Shown: in pieces, positions 25,095 through 33,162 of the stretch | Layout: the number at the start of each line of letters is the position of its first letter | Position numbering within the stretch: the stretch's first letter is position 1 | Origin: an uncultured Flavobacteriaceae bacterium | GTDB lineage: Bacteria; Bacteroidota; Bacteroidia; Flavobacteriales; Flavobacteriaceae | Assembly (NCBI GenBank): GCA_947500385.1 | Contig: CANMSA010000021.1 | Span: 17,889 to 81,888, forward strand | Length of the DNA stretch: 64,000 nt | Direction: 5' to 3' | The notes under the pieces: model-generated | Databases searched by the model: none | What the model saw: the letters and a program-made list of their open reading frames with translations, nothing else | What the model was told of the DNA's origin: nothing | Made by a program: the position numbers and the translations under genes

Positions 25095-26211
25095 ACCTAA
25101 GCTGTTTTTTACACTTTTTCCAAAACCCGAAAAAAGAGGGGAAGTATCCTTCTACTTCAAACATCCAATCTCTCGATTCTTTAATTCCTTGGTAATGATT
25201 GTTCGTCGGGTGCTCTTTATAGTATATTTCGGTAGTCGGATATTGTTCTATCAGGTCCTGGAACTGTCCCACATACAATTGTGCTTTGTGTATATTCTTC
25301 GTGAGGGCTATCATAAAATCAATCGCCTTTTGAGAAACCGGATATTTCTGAAAAAAGGACGGTTCCAAGAGGACCACCCTGTTGGCCTGTATCTCTTTTT
25401 TCCAAAGCGGGTCAAGATTGTAATAATTATAGATCAATAGGGGCAGTTCAGGATCGATTCGCAAGGGGAGCATCTGCATGGGAAGCGGCGTTTTTAATTT
25501 TGGCACTTCGGTAAGTAGCAGGCTTTTGGGTATTTCAAGGGTGCCAAATTCCTCATACCCCACATCTAAAAAGGTATCCCGTTGATCGGTATAACAGAAC
25601 TTATTGATGTTTTCCTGATTCGCATAGTACTTCTTATTACTATTACTGCCCGCTACCCATTGCCAGCTCAGGGCATTGCTTGCCCAATCACCGTCCAATA
25701 GATGATAGTACATCCATTGTGCCGGTATTTTCCAGTGACTCTGCCCTACATTACAGGCAATCGAAGCGATGTACATTCGAAGATGGTTGTGCAGATATCC
25801 GGATTCATAAAACCCTCGGATTGCACCGTCGATGGCCGTAATACCCGTTTCTGCACGCAATAAACCCATAGGCATTTCATGATTGGAAATGCCGTTTTGG
25901 CGCTGTTTAAGGTCATCATCGATCAAGGTACCTTTGGCAATCCATACCTGTTGCCAATAGTCGCGCCATGCCAATTCTTGCACAAATTTTTCGATGGCCG
26001 ATAGGGAATATCCTTGTGCGATTACTTTTTCAAAAACTTGTTTCGTAGAGATAACTCCCCTTGAAATATAGGGCGATAGATAGGAGACCGCTCCATCGAT
26101 AAAATTTCTAGTAGGTCCATACTTTATCGGGTCAAGGGTTTCTATACGGTCTAGAATGGCAGCGTATAAGGTGGGGAAGTCCGGGGTAGCAATGTTTAAA
26201 GGCCTTGCCAC
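25087..26211 (-). CDS. Photolyase-like FAD-binding protein with rearranged domain order
   Basis: A 374-aa protein. Residues ~25-230 match the FAD-binding helical domain of class I photolyases: RNFIDGAVSYLSPYISRGVI, FVQELAWRDYW, GAIRGFYESGYLHNHLRMYI and LLDGDWASNALSWQWVAGS. The normal N-terminal antenna domain is missing. Instead, a C-terminal domain (~250-374) reads VVLLEPSFFQKYPVSQKAID and resembles the start of the neighbouring photolyase ([20 protein letters not shown]), as if the antenna module had moved to the C-terminus. It starts with GTG at 26211, overlapping the upstream TAG (TAGTG). DNA repair or blue-light sensing are both possible. Confidence 0.8.
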   Translation of the reverse strand: MARPLNIATPDFPTLYAAILDRIETLDPIKYGPTRNFIDGAVSYLSPYISRGVISTKQVFEKVIAQGYSLSAIEKFVQELAWRDYWQQVWIAKGTLIDDDLKQRQNGISNHEMPMGLLRAETGITAIDGAIRGFYESGYLHNHLRMYIASIACNVGQSHWKIPAQWMYYHLLDGDWASNALSWQWVAGSNSNKKYYANQENINKFCYTDQRDTFLDVGYEEFGTLEIPKSLLLTEVPKLKTPLPMQMLPLRIDPELPLLIYNYYNLDPLWKKEIQANRVVLLEPSFFQKYPVSQKAIDFMIALTKNIHKAQLYVGQFQDLIEQYPTTEIYYKEHPTNNHYQGIKESRDWMFEVEGYFPSFFGFWKKCKKQLRYA

Positions 26212-26543
26212 TAACGTTTGCTTATTTTATTTCCGGAAATCGCCTTTTGTCTGGAGCATTTAAACCGAACAATCTCTGAACTACGTTTTTTTAAATGTTT
26301 TTGGCTTACACCAGAATTCACGCGTTTTCTCCATAATTTAAAACTTGAGAGTTTCAAATTGGCTCGCATTAATTTAATTACTTCTTTTTCCGGAAGTCCG
26401 AATTGGTATTCTATGGCCTCGAAGGTGGTACGATCTTCCCAGGCCATTTCTATGATACGATCTAGTTGTCGATCCGTGAAGGTCGGTTGGCCGGTAGTTG
26501 CCAGTACTTTTTGTTTAGCATCTTTTGGGTTACCGGCCTTCAC
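26211..26543 (-). CDS. TIGR03643/DUF2805 family protein
   Basis: A 110-aa protein whose core LDRIIEMAWEDRTTFEAIEY, QFGLPEKEVIKLMR and SSFKLWRKRV is the signature of this family. The core has a helix-turn-helix-like arrangement, suggesting nucleic-acid binding. The C-terminus is a basic tail (about residues 75-110, Lys/Arg/Ser-rich). It ends in TAG overlapping the GTG of the FAD-domain gene. Family members are typical neighbours of photolyase and flavin genes in Flavobacteriia. Function unverified. Confidence 0.85.
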   Translation of the reverse strand: MKAGNPKDAKQKVLATTGQPTFTDRQLDRIIEMAWEDRTTFEAIEYQFGLPEKEVIKLMRANLKLSSFKLWRKRVNSGVSQKHLKKRSSEIVRFKCSRQKAISGNKISKR

Positions 26544-26559
26544 AATTTTTTAATTTTTA

Positions 26560-26781
26560 CTAAGAATTAAGATTTCCTTTTAATCGCTTGTCTACTTTTT
26601 GCTTGAGCACCGTCAAACGCTTCATCGTGTCCATTAATGAAGGATCTTTATCTACTTTATATATTTCGTTCAGTTCGAGGATGAGTGCCTTCGCTTCTCT
26701 AGAATAAGAGACCCTATCACTGGTGCTCATTCCCGATTTCTTTCGAGACTCAAACTCTTGAACCCTTTCCATTAAATCCAT
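26560..26781 (-). CDS. Small helical protein, unknown
   Basis: A 73-aa charged protein predicted to be all helical (MDLMERVQEFESRKK, SYSREAKALILELNEIYKVD, MKRLTVLKQKVDKRL), with coiled-coil character and no export signal. It lies 16 bp upstream of the TIGR03643 gene on the same strand, so it may be the first gene of the photolyase operon. It resembles small hypothetical proteins of Flavobacteriia, but no function is known. Confidence 0.7.
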   Translation of the reverse strand: MDLMERVQEFESRKKSGMSTSDRVSYSREAKALILELNEIYKVDKDPSLMDTMKRLTVLKQKVDKRLKGNLNS

Positions 26782-26828
26782 GCTATACTTGTTGTTTGCT
26801 TTTTACTATTTACGACCCAAGTATATGA

Positions 26829-26996
26829 CTAATTATTAAGCTTTACAATTTGTTTCATGATTTCCTCTGCTTCGAAGGCTTTTTCATCGCTCATCTTTCG
26901 GTTGGAAGTTGATAATTTGTAAGCCTCCTCTGTTAATTTCTTATACTTCTCCTGAAGGATCTCTAATTCCGTTTTTTTCTTGAATAATCCGAACAT
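26829..26996 (-). CDS. Lacal_2735 family small protein
   Basis: A 55-aa protein from ATG 26996, starting MFGLFKKKTELEILQEKYKK and continuing LTEEAYKLSTSNRKMSDEKA. This is the pattern of the Lacal_2735 family, short helical cytosolic proteins found in Flavobacteriia. An in-frame ATG 18 bp further upstream is less likely because relatives begin MFGLFKK. It is 47 bp upstream of the 73-aa gene and may share its transcript. Function unknown. Confidence 0.8.
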   Translation of the reverse strand: MFGLFKKKTELEILQEKYKKLTEEAYKLSTSNRKMSDEKAFEAEEIMKQIVKLNN

Positions 26997-27047
26997 AACC
27001 ACCTCTTTTAACAAGTATTGCTACCTTATTAGATGTAACCAAGATAC

Positions 27048-27064
27048 AAATTGTTTAACAATTT
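27048..27064. promoter_or_regulatory. Palindromic operator-like site upstream of the Lacal_2735/photolyase genes
   Basis: AAATTGTT-T-AACAATTT is a perfect 8+8 bp palindrome, with a half-site-like TTAAACAA at 27075-27082. A TATCTTGG (minus strand, 27046-27039) next to it differs by one base from the -7 consensus TAnnTTTG. A regulator site over the promoter of the small genes and perhaps the photolyase operon is inferred. Confidence 0.4.
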
Positions 27065-27144
27065 AAAAAATACATTAAACAAAAATGATTTTTAACGTTT
27101 CTCGTTATGCCGAACATGCATAAATCGTTTGTGAACGGTATGCT

Positions 27145-27888
27145 TCAAGAAAGCCATTTCTTAAATTCTCCCATCTTTTCGATGGCGACTACAATGGGTT
27201 TTTCATCATAAAAGGGTTCTAACATTAGCCTGATCCGAGATTTGGAAGTAAAGTACATATCCTTGATGGCATCCCTATGAACGATAAACTGCCGATTGAT
27301 CCTAAAAAAATCAGTGGGATTCAAGGTGGTTTCCAGTGTTTTTAGCGACTCACTGACCGTGACCCTATTCTCCTCTTTGGTAATCATAAAAGTTAGTCTT
27401 TCTTCCGAATAAAAATAGGCCACCTCGGCTACGGGAATGCTCTTAAGTCGGTTGTTCATCTTTACAAGAAAACGTTCTTTATAAAAATCCTGCCTCCCAG
27501 ATAAGATATCTTTGTAGTTGGGGAGTTTCCCTTCCTGAAGCATCTTAAATTTCTCCATACTTTTCTGCAAGGCCTTTTTTGATATGGGTTTTAATAAATA
27601 GTCGATACTATTTTGCTCAAAGGCTTTAATGGCATACTCTGAATAAGCCGTGGTAAAAATGATCGGCGATTTCACCTCTATCTTTTCAAAAATTTCGAAC
27701 GAATGCCCATCTACCAGATTGATATCCATAAACATCAGATCAACGGCCTGTTTCTTCAAAAACGCCACTGCATCGGTTACAGATCCCACTATTTTCAGGA
27801 TAGCGAGTTCGGGAGTAATCTCCTGTGCCATTCGCTGCAGCCGCATCGCTGCAATCTCTTCATCTTCTACAATTAAGGTACGAATCAT
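27145..27888 (-). CDS. LytTR-type response regulator
   Basis: A 247-aa two-component regulator. Receiver domain at about residues 1-120 with phospho-acceptor Asp in LMFMDINLVDG and the switch regions IIFTTAYSEYAI and YLLKPISKKAL. LytTR DNA-binding domain at about 140-245 (VAYFYSEERLTFMIT, FFRINRQFIVHRDAI). It overlaps the kinase stop codon by 4 nt (ATGA) and is the last gene of the receptor-DUF4249-kinase-regulator operon. Confidence 0.93.
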   Translation of the reverse strand: MIRTLIVEDEEIAAMRLQRMAQEITPELAILKIVGSVTDAVAFLKKQAVDLMFMDINLVDGHSFEIFEKIEVKSPIIFTTAYSEYAIKAFEQNSIDYLLKPISKKALQKSMEKFKMLQEGKLPNYKDILSGRQDFYKERFLVKMNNRLKSIPVAEVAYFYSEERLTFMITKEENRVTVSESLKTLETTLNPTDFFRINRQFIVHRDAIKDMYFTSKSRIRLMLEPFYDEKPIVVAIEKMGEFKKWLS

Positions 27889-28922
27889 GTTTCTGAGGAT
27901 ATTAGGGGGATTTTGGCAATATAGTATCCATTAACAAGTCCAAAAGAGGGCACTTTGGAACTAATTAGCTTATACTGGTTTGTTAAATTTTTAAGCCCAA
28001 TGCCGTGCGAATGGCTTTCGGCCGGTCGCGACTTTGGCACGTATTTGTTCTTTACGATCACATGGTCATCTTCGGTATACATTTCTATTTCTAAAGGGTG
28101 TACCTTACCGATCACATTGTGTTTGATCGCATTTTCTACCAACAACTCCAACGTCATAGGTGGCAGGTATCGCTTCAGCATTTTTTGATCAATGGTCGTG
28201 TGCAGTAACAAGTGATCTTTAAAGCGAATTTGCTGCAAGGTGATGTATGATTGGATAAGCTGTAATTCTTCTTCAAGGGTTACCACCATCTCCTCACTTT
28301 TGCTCAGTGTATAGCGGTAAATATTGGAGAGTTCTTGCACGAACTCTTCCGATCTTTCTGAATTTTCGGATACCAAGCCTGCCAGACTATTGAAACTATT
28401 GAACAAAAAATGCGGATTCAACTGCTTTTTCAATGCATTGTAATTAGCAATCGCCTTTTCGTTTTCATACTCTTTTAGATTCAACATGGTCGTTACCCGT
28501 TTTTCTTCCGACTCCATAAAACCCTCAATTAAATACACCAAAAAGACGGCCAAAGAACTGCCTATACCTATTGCAAATAGCGGTAGCCCAAAAATGGGAC
28601 TATTGTCATCATCAAAAAAATACAGCGTAACTACTCTTAAGATAAATGTGGTTATCACTATTTTAAGCAGAATAAAAACAATCCAAAAGAGCCTTTTGTG
28701 CCAATTCTCATTAGTTCCCAAACGCTTATAAAACGTACTTTTCAAGGTTGTTTTTCTGATCCGATAAATCAGTACCACATAGCCTAGGATAACAATAAAA
28801 CCCACTACTGCCTCTTGTAGTACTTCTTTGATGGGTTCCTCTAATATCAACTTTACCAAAAAGATGAGCACGGTGGCAAAAAAGCAAAGCAATAGGTAAA
28901 TATAGGGTCGGTTCTTTTTCAA
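27885..28922 (-). CDS. LytS-like sensor histidine kinase
   Basis: A 345-aa membrane kinase of the His_kinase (LytS/YehU) family. Four predicted transmembrane helices lie in the first ~135 residues, then a short linker and the kinase core: phospho-acceptor His in LKKQLNPHFLFNSFNSLAGL, then MTLELLVENAIKHNVI (N box) and HSHGIGLKNLTNQY (G box). No extracellular sensor domain is present, so signals probably come through the membrane helices or a partner. It starts 21 bp after the DUF4249 gene, which suggests the kinase senses the state of that uptake system. Confidence 0.92.
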   Translation of the reverse strand: MKKNRPYIYLLLCFFATVLIFLVKLILEEPIKEVLQEAVVGFIVILGYVVLIYRIRKTTLKSTFYKRLGTNENWHKRLFWIVFILLKIVITTFILRVVTLYFFDDDNSPIFGLPLFAIGIGSSLAVFLVYLIEGFMESEEKRVTTMLNLKEYENEKAIANYNALKKQLNPHFLFNSFNSLAGLVSENSERSEEFVQELSNIYRYTLSKSEEMVVTLEEELQLIQSYITLQQIRFKDHLLLHTTIDQKMLKRYLPPMTLELLVENAIKHNVIGKVHPLEIEMYTEDDHVIVKNKYVPKSRPAESHSHGIGLKNLTNQYKLISSKVPSFGLVNGYYIAKIPLISSET

Positions 28923-28943
28923 GGTACGGGCCTTTTTGGTTGT

Positions 28944-29810
28944 TTATTCTGTAATAATCAAAGTGGCTTCCTCCACATCGGCTGCATAAAAGAAGCCCAA
29001 GGGTCTGTTGGCACTATTGGTCAGGTTTTTCACATTGCCACGGATCGACTCTGGAGGAGGGTTCCCTACAAAACTAAAACCGCCGGCACTACTTTGTACA
29101 AAAACCTCATAAAGATAGTCATAATAGGCCTCCGAAATCCCCAGTTGCTGTACGATTGCCTCATCTCCGATTTCAAAGATTATCTCGTCGTTCGGGTTAA
29201 CACCCACACGTTGTTGGCCGTCAAAAAACTCATCTGAAATGACCAATACATCGCTATTGCCCGGGTCGGGCACTACTATAAACTCACCATTCCTAGCAAT
29301 TCTGTGGTAGTAAAAGTTTGCGATTCCGGCAGGATCCGTCGAATCGAACTTCGCAAAATAACCTTCATCTGTCACCAAGGTCTCTTCTTCGAATACCGAA
29401 TAAATTGCATCAAAAAGGGGCACTTCATTCAAGGTTTCCACCGCCTGGTAGGCCTCCTCATTCCATACAATTTCCAGCGTATATTCCCCGTTCACTTCGG
29501 GTGTTAATTCGGTATTTTCGTAAAAGCCGTTCCCGGCATAGGTGAATTCATAGGAGGTAATACCATCCGAAACGGTGACTACGGCATCCTCGACTAAGGG
29601 AGTTTGCCCGTTATTATCTAAAAAATTGGTGGTGGCGGTAAGTCGGATGCGTTGCCCGCCAAGCGGATTTTTAAGGTTTCGCTCCAAACCACCCTCAATT
29701 ATCAACTTAGGTGCGGTAGTTTCGATAGTTAGATCATTGGTCACATCCACTTCACAGGAGATGAGCATTAGAACCGAAATGACGAATAGGATATTGAAAT
29801 GTGTTTTCAT
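28944..29810 (-). CDS. DUF4249 family lipoprotein
   Basis: A 288-aa protein with signal peptide and lipobox LMLISCEVD. The mature part follows the DUF4249 pattern: TTAPKLIIEGGLERNLKNPL, a TATTNFLDN strand, AVVTVSDG, the YTLEIVWNEEAYQAVETLNE block and a C-terminal VKNLTNSANRPLGFFYAADV. DUF4249 lipoproteins are usually encoded beside a TonB receptor, as here (gap 9 bp), and are thought to sit on the outer membrane with it. Substrate unknown. Confidence 0.92.
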   Translation of the reverse strand: MKTHFNILFVISVLMLISCEVDVTNDLTIETTAPKLIIEGGLERNLKNPLGGQRIRLTATTNFLDNNGQTPLVEDAVVTVSDGITSYEFTYAGNGFYENTELTPEVNGEYTLEIVWNEEAYQAVETLNEVPLFDAIYSVFEEETLVTDEGYFAKFDSTDPAGIANFYYHRIARNGEFIVVPDPGNSDVLVISDEFFDGQQRVGVNPNDEIIFEIGDEAIVQQLGISEAYYDYLYEVFVQSSAGGFSFVGNPPPESIRGNVKNLTNSANRPLGFFYAADVEEATLIITE

Positions 29811-29819
29811 ATCGATGTT

Positions 29820-32207
29820 TTAAAATTTAAATTCATATGAGATACTTGGTAAGGGAAAACCGAAAATAGAAAGCTTGGTAGCTTGTGTTTGGCCGGTAGC
29901 CACTTCTTGATCATTCACTTCACTTACTTCTGAAAAGTAGATAGAAGAGGCATTTTGTCTTGCATAGACATTGACCAAGCCAAAGGTCCATTTCCCATTT
30001 TTACCCGATTTTGGGTTCAAAGTCGCAGAGATATCCAATCGGTGATAGGCCGGCAGGCGATTCCCATTTCTATCGGAATAGTCGGCCAATACCAAGCCAT
30101 TTTGAGAATACCTTCCCGTTGGGTAGGTCACCGGGCGGCCCGATCCAAAAATGAAGTTTGCGCCAAAATCCCATCTATTGTTCAGCTTGTAAATTCCAAC
30201 AAGATTCAGTTCGTGCAATTGATCACTATTGGTGGGATAGTATTGGTTATTGTTGATCCCCAATACTTTTGATTCAGAACGTGCCAGCGTATAACTTAAC
30301 CAACCCGTGAGCTTTCCTTCATTTTTATTGACTTGAAGTTCCAAGCCATAGGCCCTACCATTCCCCTGTACAAATTCGGTTTCTACACTCTCCGTGAAAA
30401 GAAGGTCGGCACCATTTTTAAAGTCCGTTACGTCCCTGATATTCTTATAATACCCCTCCAAAGAAAGATCATAGGCACCCTCTTTAAATGTTTTGAAGTA
30501 CCCCAGCGCATATTGATCCAATGACTGTGGTTTTAGGTACGTACCGCTGGGGGCCCATACATCTAAAGGCGTAGCTGAAGTGGTATTTGAAATAAGATGC
30601 AAATACTGGTTCATCCTATTATAACTCGCCTTTACCGAACTGTTATCGGTAAGAAGGTAGCGCATCGAGAAACGAGGTTCAAACGCATTATAGCTTTTGA
30701 TGGTTTCTCCAGAGGTGTAAGCGGTCGTTCCCACCACCGGGTTTACAATGTAATTGTCCAATTCAGGATCATAGGTCAACGGGTTGCCCGTTTCATATTG
30801 GTTTACTTCCGCTTTTCCCAAGCGATTAAATGTAGACCATCGCAGTCCGTATTGCAAACTCAACTTGTCTGACACCTTTTGCTGATAATCCACATAAGTA
30901 CCGGTTTCAAAGGCAAAATTATCCTGAAAGGTCTGTGGCACCACAGATGAACCTTCCAAAGGTGATATTTGTCCGGGTTTAAAGTTGTAGTAGGTAAAAT
31001 CAGTCCCCACTTTTACGGTGTTGTTGCCATTGATAAACCAAGAGAGACGTGGTTTAAAGTTGTAATTATTAATGACCGACTTCCACCTGAATTCGGCCCC
31101 GGAGCGCAGGTTATCGAGATTGTAGCTATAATTGCTATAAATACCGGAAGCCTGAAGAAACACTTTATCGCTTAAAACACTCGTCCATCGTAAGGTGCCA
31201 CTTCCATTGCCCCAAAAGGTATTCACCAATCCCTTGATTCCGAACTTGTCCCTACCAAAGTAGCCTGATAAATAGAGCTTGTTGTTTTCATTCAACTCAT
31301 AATTCGCTTTCAAGTTCAAGTCATAGAAATAAGCCGAGACATCCTTGAATTCCGAGGACAGAAAGGTGAAGGCATCTGCATACGATCGTCTTCCGGCGAT
31401 CATATAACTTCCCTTGCCTTCCTTTGCCTCCCCTTTTCCCAATGGCCCCTCTACCAATGCCTTGGCCGAGATGAGTCCTACCGATGCCAAGCCGTTAAAC
31501 TCTTTCGCATTCCCTTCGCGTTGCTTTACATCGAGCACGGAAGATAAGCGCCCCCCATACACCGAAGGTATTCCGCCCTTGTACAGTTTCACGTCCTTAA
31601 TGGCATCTGAATTGAACACTGAATAAAACCCAAAAAGGTGGGAAGAATTGTATAAGGTCGCTTCATCTAAAAGCACTAGGTTCTGATCGGCAGAACCACC
31701 CCGTACATTAAAGCCTGAAGCCGCCTCGTTTACACTGGACACCCCAGGCAATAATTGAATTGACTTGACCAAATCAGGCTCTCCCAATATGGCAGGTATC
31801 TTTTTAATCGTTTCTGTCTTAAGGGTAGCGACACTCATTTCGGTAGACGTAATCGCCTTTGCGACCCTATTCGATTTGACCACTACCTCATCGAGCTCGT
31901 TTGTTTCCTCTACCAGCTCAAAGTTGATTTTTTGATTCCCTTGAAGCGATATTTCTTGGCGAATCGTTTGAAATCCCAAGTAGCTGATCTCCAACCCATA
32001 ATTGTCCGCCGGGAGCGTAATCGAATAGAAACCATACTCGTTCGTGGTAGTTCCCATGGAACCATTAAACACCAAAGTTACCCCGAACAACTTTTCACTT
32101 GAAGAAGCTTCTTGTACATAACCGCTTACGGTAAATTCTTGTTGACCGTAGAGCAGTCCGCAATATAGAATGCATCCCAACCAAACAGCCATTTTTACAT
32201 TTGTCAT
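29820..32207 (-). CDS. TonB-dependent receptor (DUF4249 partner)
   Basis: A 795-aa outer-membrane receptor. Signal peptide (about 1-21), CarboxypepD_reg-like domain (about 22-105, VSGYVQEASSSEKLFGVTLV), plug (about 120-225) with LLPGVSSVNEAASGFNVRGG and DEATLYNSSHLFGF, then a long barrel ending SISYEFKF. Start at ATG 32207; ATG 32192 (MAVWLGC) is an alternative. A perfect 11-bp inverted repeat lies 10-39 nt upstream of the start (32217-32246). It is first in the operon receptor-DUF4249-kinase-LytTR. Confidence 0.92.
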   Translation of the reverse strand: MTNVKMAVWLGCILYCGLLYGQQEFTVSGYVQEASSSEKLFGVTLVFNGSMGTTTNEYGFYSITLPADNYGLEISYLGFQTIRQEISLQGNQKINFELVEETNELDEVVVKSNRVAKAITSTEMSVATLKTETIKKIPAILGEPDLVKSIQLLPGVSSVNEAASGFNVRGGSADQNLVLLDEATLYNSSHLFGFYSVFNSDAIKDVKLYKGGIPSVYGGRLSSVLDVKQREGNAKEFNGLASVGLISAKALVEGPLGKGEAKEGKGSYMIAGRRSYADAFTFLSSEFKDVSAYFYDLNLKANYELNENNKLYLSGYFGRDKFGIKGLVNTFWGNGSGTLRWTSVLSDKVFLQASGIYSNYSYNLDNLRSGAEFRWKSVINNYNFKPRLSWFINGNNTVKVGTDFTYYNFKPGQISPLEGSSVVPQTFQDNFAFETGTYVDYQQKVSDKLSLQYGLRWSTFNRLGKAEVNQYETGNPLTYDPELDNYIVNPVVGTTAYTSGETIKSYNAFEPRFSMRYLLTDNSSVKASYNRMNQYLHLISNTTSATPLDVWAPSGTYLKPQSLDQYALGYFKTFKEGAYDLSLEGYYKNIRDVTDFKNGADLLFTESVETEFVQGNGRAYGLELQVNKNEGKLTGWLSYTLARSESKVLGINNNQYYPTNSDQLHELNLVGIYKLNNRWDFGANFIFGSGRPVTYPTGRYSQNGLVLADYSDRNGNRLPAYHRLDISATLNPKSGKNGKWTFGLVNVYARQNASSIYFSEVSEVNDQEVATGQTQATKLSIFGFPLPSISYEFKF

Positions 32208-32216
32208 TAGATTTTC

Positions 32217-32246
32217 AGTTTTAGTTTACAGGACGAAACTAAAACT
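32217..32246 (-). promoter_or_regulatory. Perfect inverted repeat just upstream of the TonB receptor start
   Basis: AGTTTTAGTTT and AAACTAAAACT are perfect complements with an 8-nt loop (ACAGGACG on plus). The repeat ends 10 nt before the receptor ATG, so as RNA it could mask the ribosome landing site, and as DNA it could be an operator. Confidence 0.5.
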
Positions 32247-32392
32247 TGGGTGCAGCAGAAAAATTCCTTTTCGGATAGAACTGGAAAAAAGCGGTTAAAC
32301 CTTGGAAAAAGGTGTTTGAAGAAATTTGCGCAACATCAAAAACGGTATACCTGCGGCCTGGTAGGGTGATGGTTTTGGCACGTAGATTTGGA

Positions 32393-32980
32393 AGGGATTG
32401 CATATCCCTGGTTGCGGCCACTACGGCGAAATCCAATTCCGAAGCCTATCGGCTTACGTCATTTTTTTATGCCCAAATCCCTGAATGTACCATTCGGGTT
32501 TGTTTGGAGACAAGGGATTGCATATCCCTGGTTGCGGCCGCTACTGCGAATACGATTCCGAAGCCTATCGGCTTACGTCATTTTTTTATGCCAAATCCCT
32601 GAATGTACCATTCGGGTTTGTTTGGAGACAAGGGATTGCATATCCCTGGTTGCGGCCACTACTGCGAAATCCAATTCCGAAGCCTAGCGGCTTGCGTCAT
32701 TTTTTTATGCCCAAATCCCTGAATATACTATTCGGGTTTATTTGGAGACAAGGGATTGCATATCCCTGGTTGCGGCCACTACTGCAAATACGATTCCGAA
32801 GCCTATCGGCTTACGTCATTTTTTTTATGCCCAAATCTCGAAAATGCTGTTCGGTTTTATTTGGAGACAAGGGATTGCATATCCCTGGTTGCGGCCACGA
32901 CTGCGAAATCCAATTCCGAAGCCTATCGGCTTACGTCATTTTTTTATGCCCAAATCCCTGAATATACTATTCGGGTTTGG
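32393..32980. repeat. Five tandem ~119-bp palindrome-rich repeats (REP-like array)
   Basis: Units begin with AGGGATTGCATATCCCT at 32393, 32513, 32631, 32751 and 32870 (spacing 118-120 bp). Each unit contains three self-complementary parts: AGGGAT/ATCCCT, AAGCC-TATC-GGCTT, and ATCCCTGAAT/ATTCGGGT. Copies differ at a few bases only. The last copy ends in a hairpin of TTTTTTTATGCCCAAA with its inverted copy, which merges into the tRNA terminator. Open frames through the array are by-products of the repeats. The whole-unit conservation rules out a CRISPR array. Confidence 0.9.
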
Positions 32981-32984
32981 GCAT

Positions 32985-33017
32985 AAAAAAATTCCGATAA
33001 ACTACGTTTATCGGAAT
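32985..33017 (-). terminator. Terminator of tRNA-Val
   Basis: Minus-strand hairpin with perfect 11-bp arms ATTCCGATAAA and TTTATCGGAAT around a 5-nt loop, followed by a T run (A tract at 32985-32990 on plus). It lies 12 bp after the tRNA 3' end. Confidence 0.85.
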
Positions 33018-33028
33018 CCTGCTTGATG

Positions 33029-33103
33029 TGGGCAATGAGGGATTCGAACCCCCGACCCCCTCGGTGTAAACGAGGTGCTCTAAACCAACTGAGCTAATTG
33101 CCC
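33029..33103 (-). tRNA. tRNA-Val (anticodon TAC)
   Basis: The minus strand folds as a complete 75-nt tRNA: acceptor arms GGGCAAT and ATTGCCC with discriminator A, D arm AGCTCAGTTGG, anticodon stem CCTCG/CGAGG around TTTACAC (anticodon TAC, plus positions 33066-33068), and T arm GGGTTCGAATCCC. The CCA end is not encoded and must be added after transcription, as is common in this phylum. Confidence 0.97.
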
Positions 33104-33162
33104 GTAAAGGTGTGCAAATATAGAACGTTTTTGGAAACGCCAAAAGAAAAAAGACTAAAAAA

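Noticed and set aside
32393..32980. CRISPR array
   Set aside because: The whole ~119-bp unit is conserved and there are no unique spacers; units are palindromic and no cas genes are present.
32312..33026. Several overlapping reading frames of 76-158 aa through the repeat array
   Set aside because: They are open only because a ~119-bp repeat shifts frame without stops; all frames repeat the same peptide and none has a start context or homology.
32393..33103. Integrated element at tRNA-Val
   Set aside because: No integrase, no att repeat of the tRNA 3' end and no phage-like genes; the neighbours are housekeeping genes.
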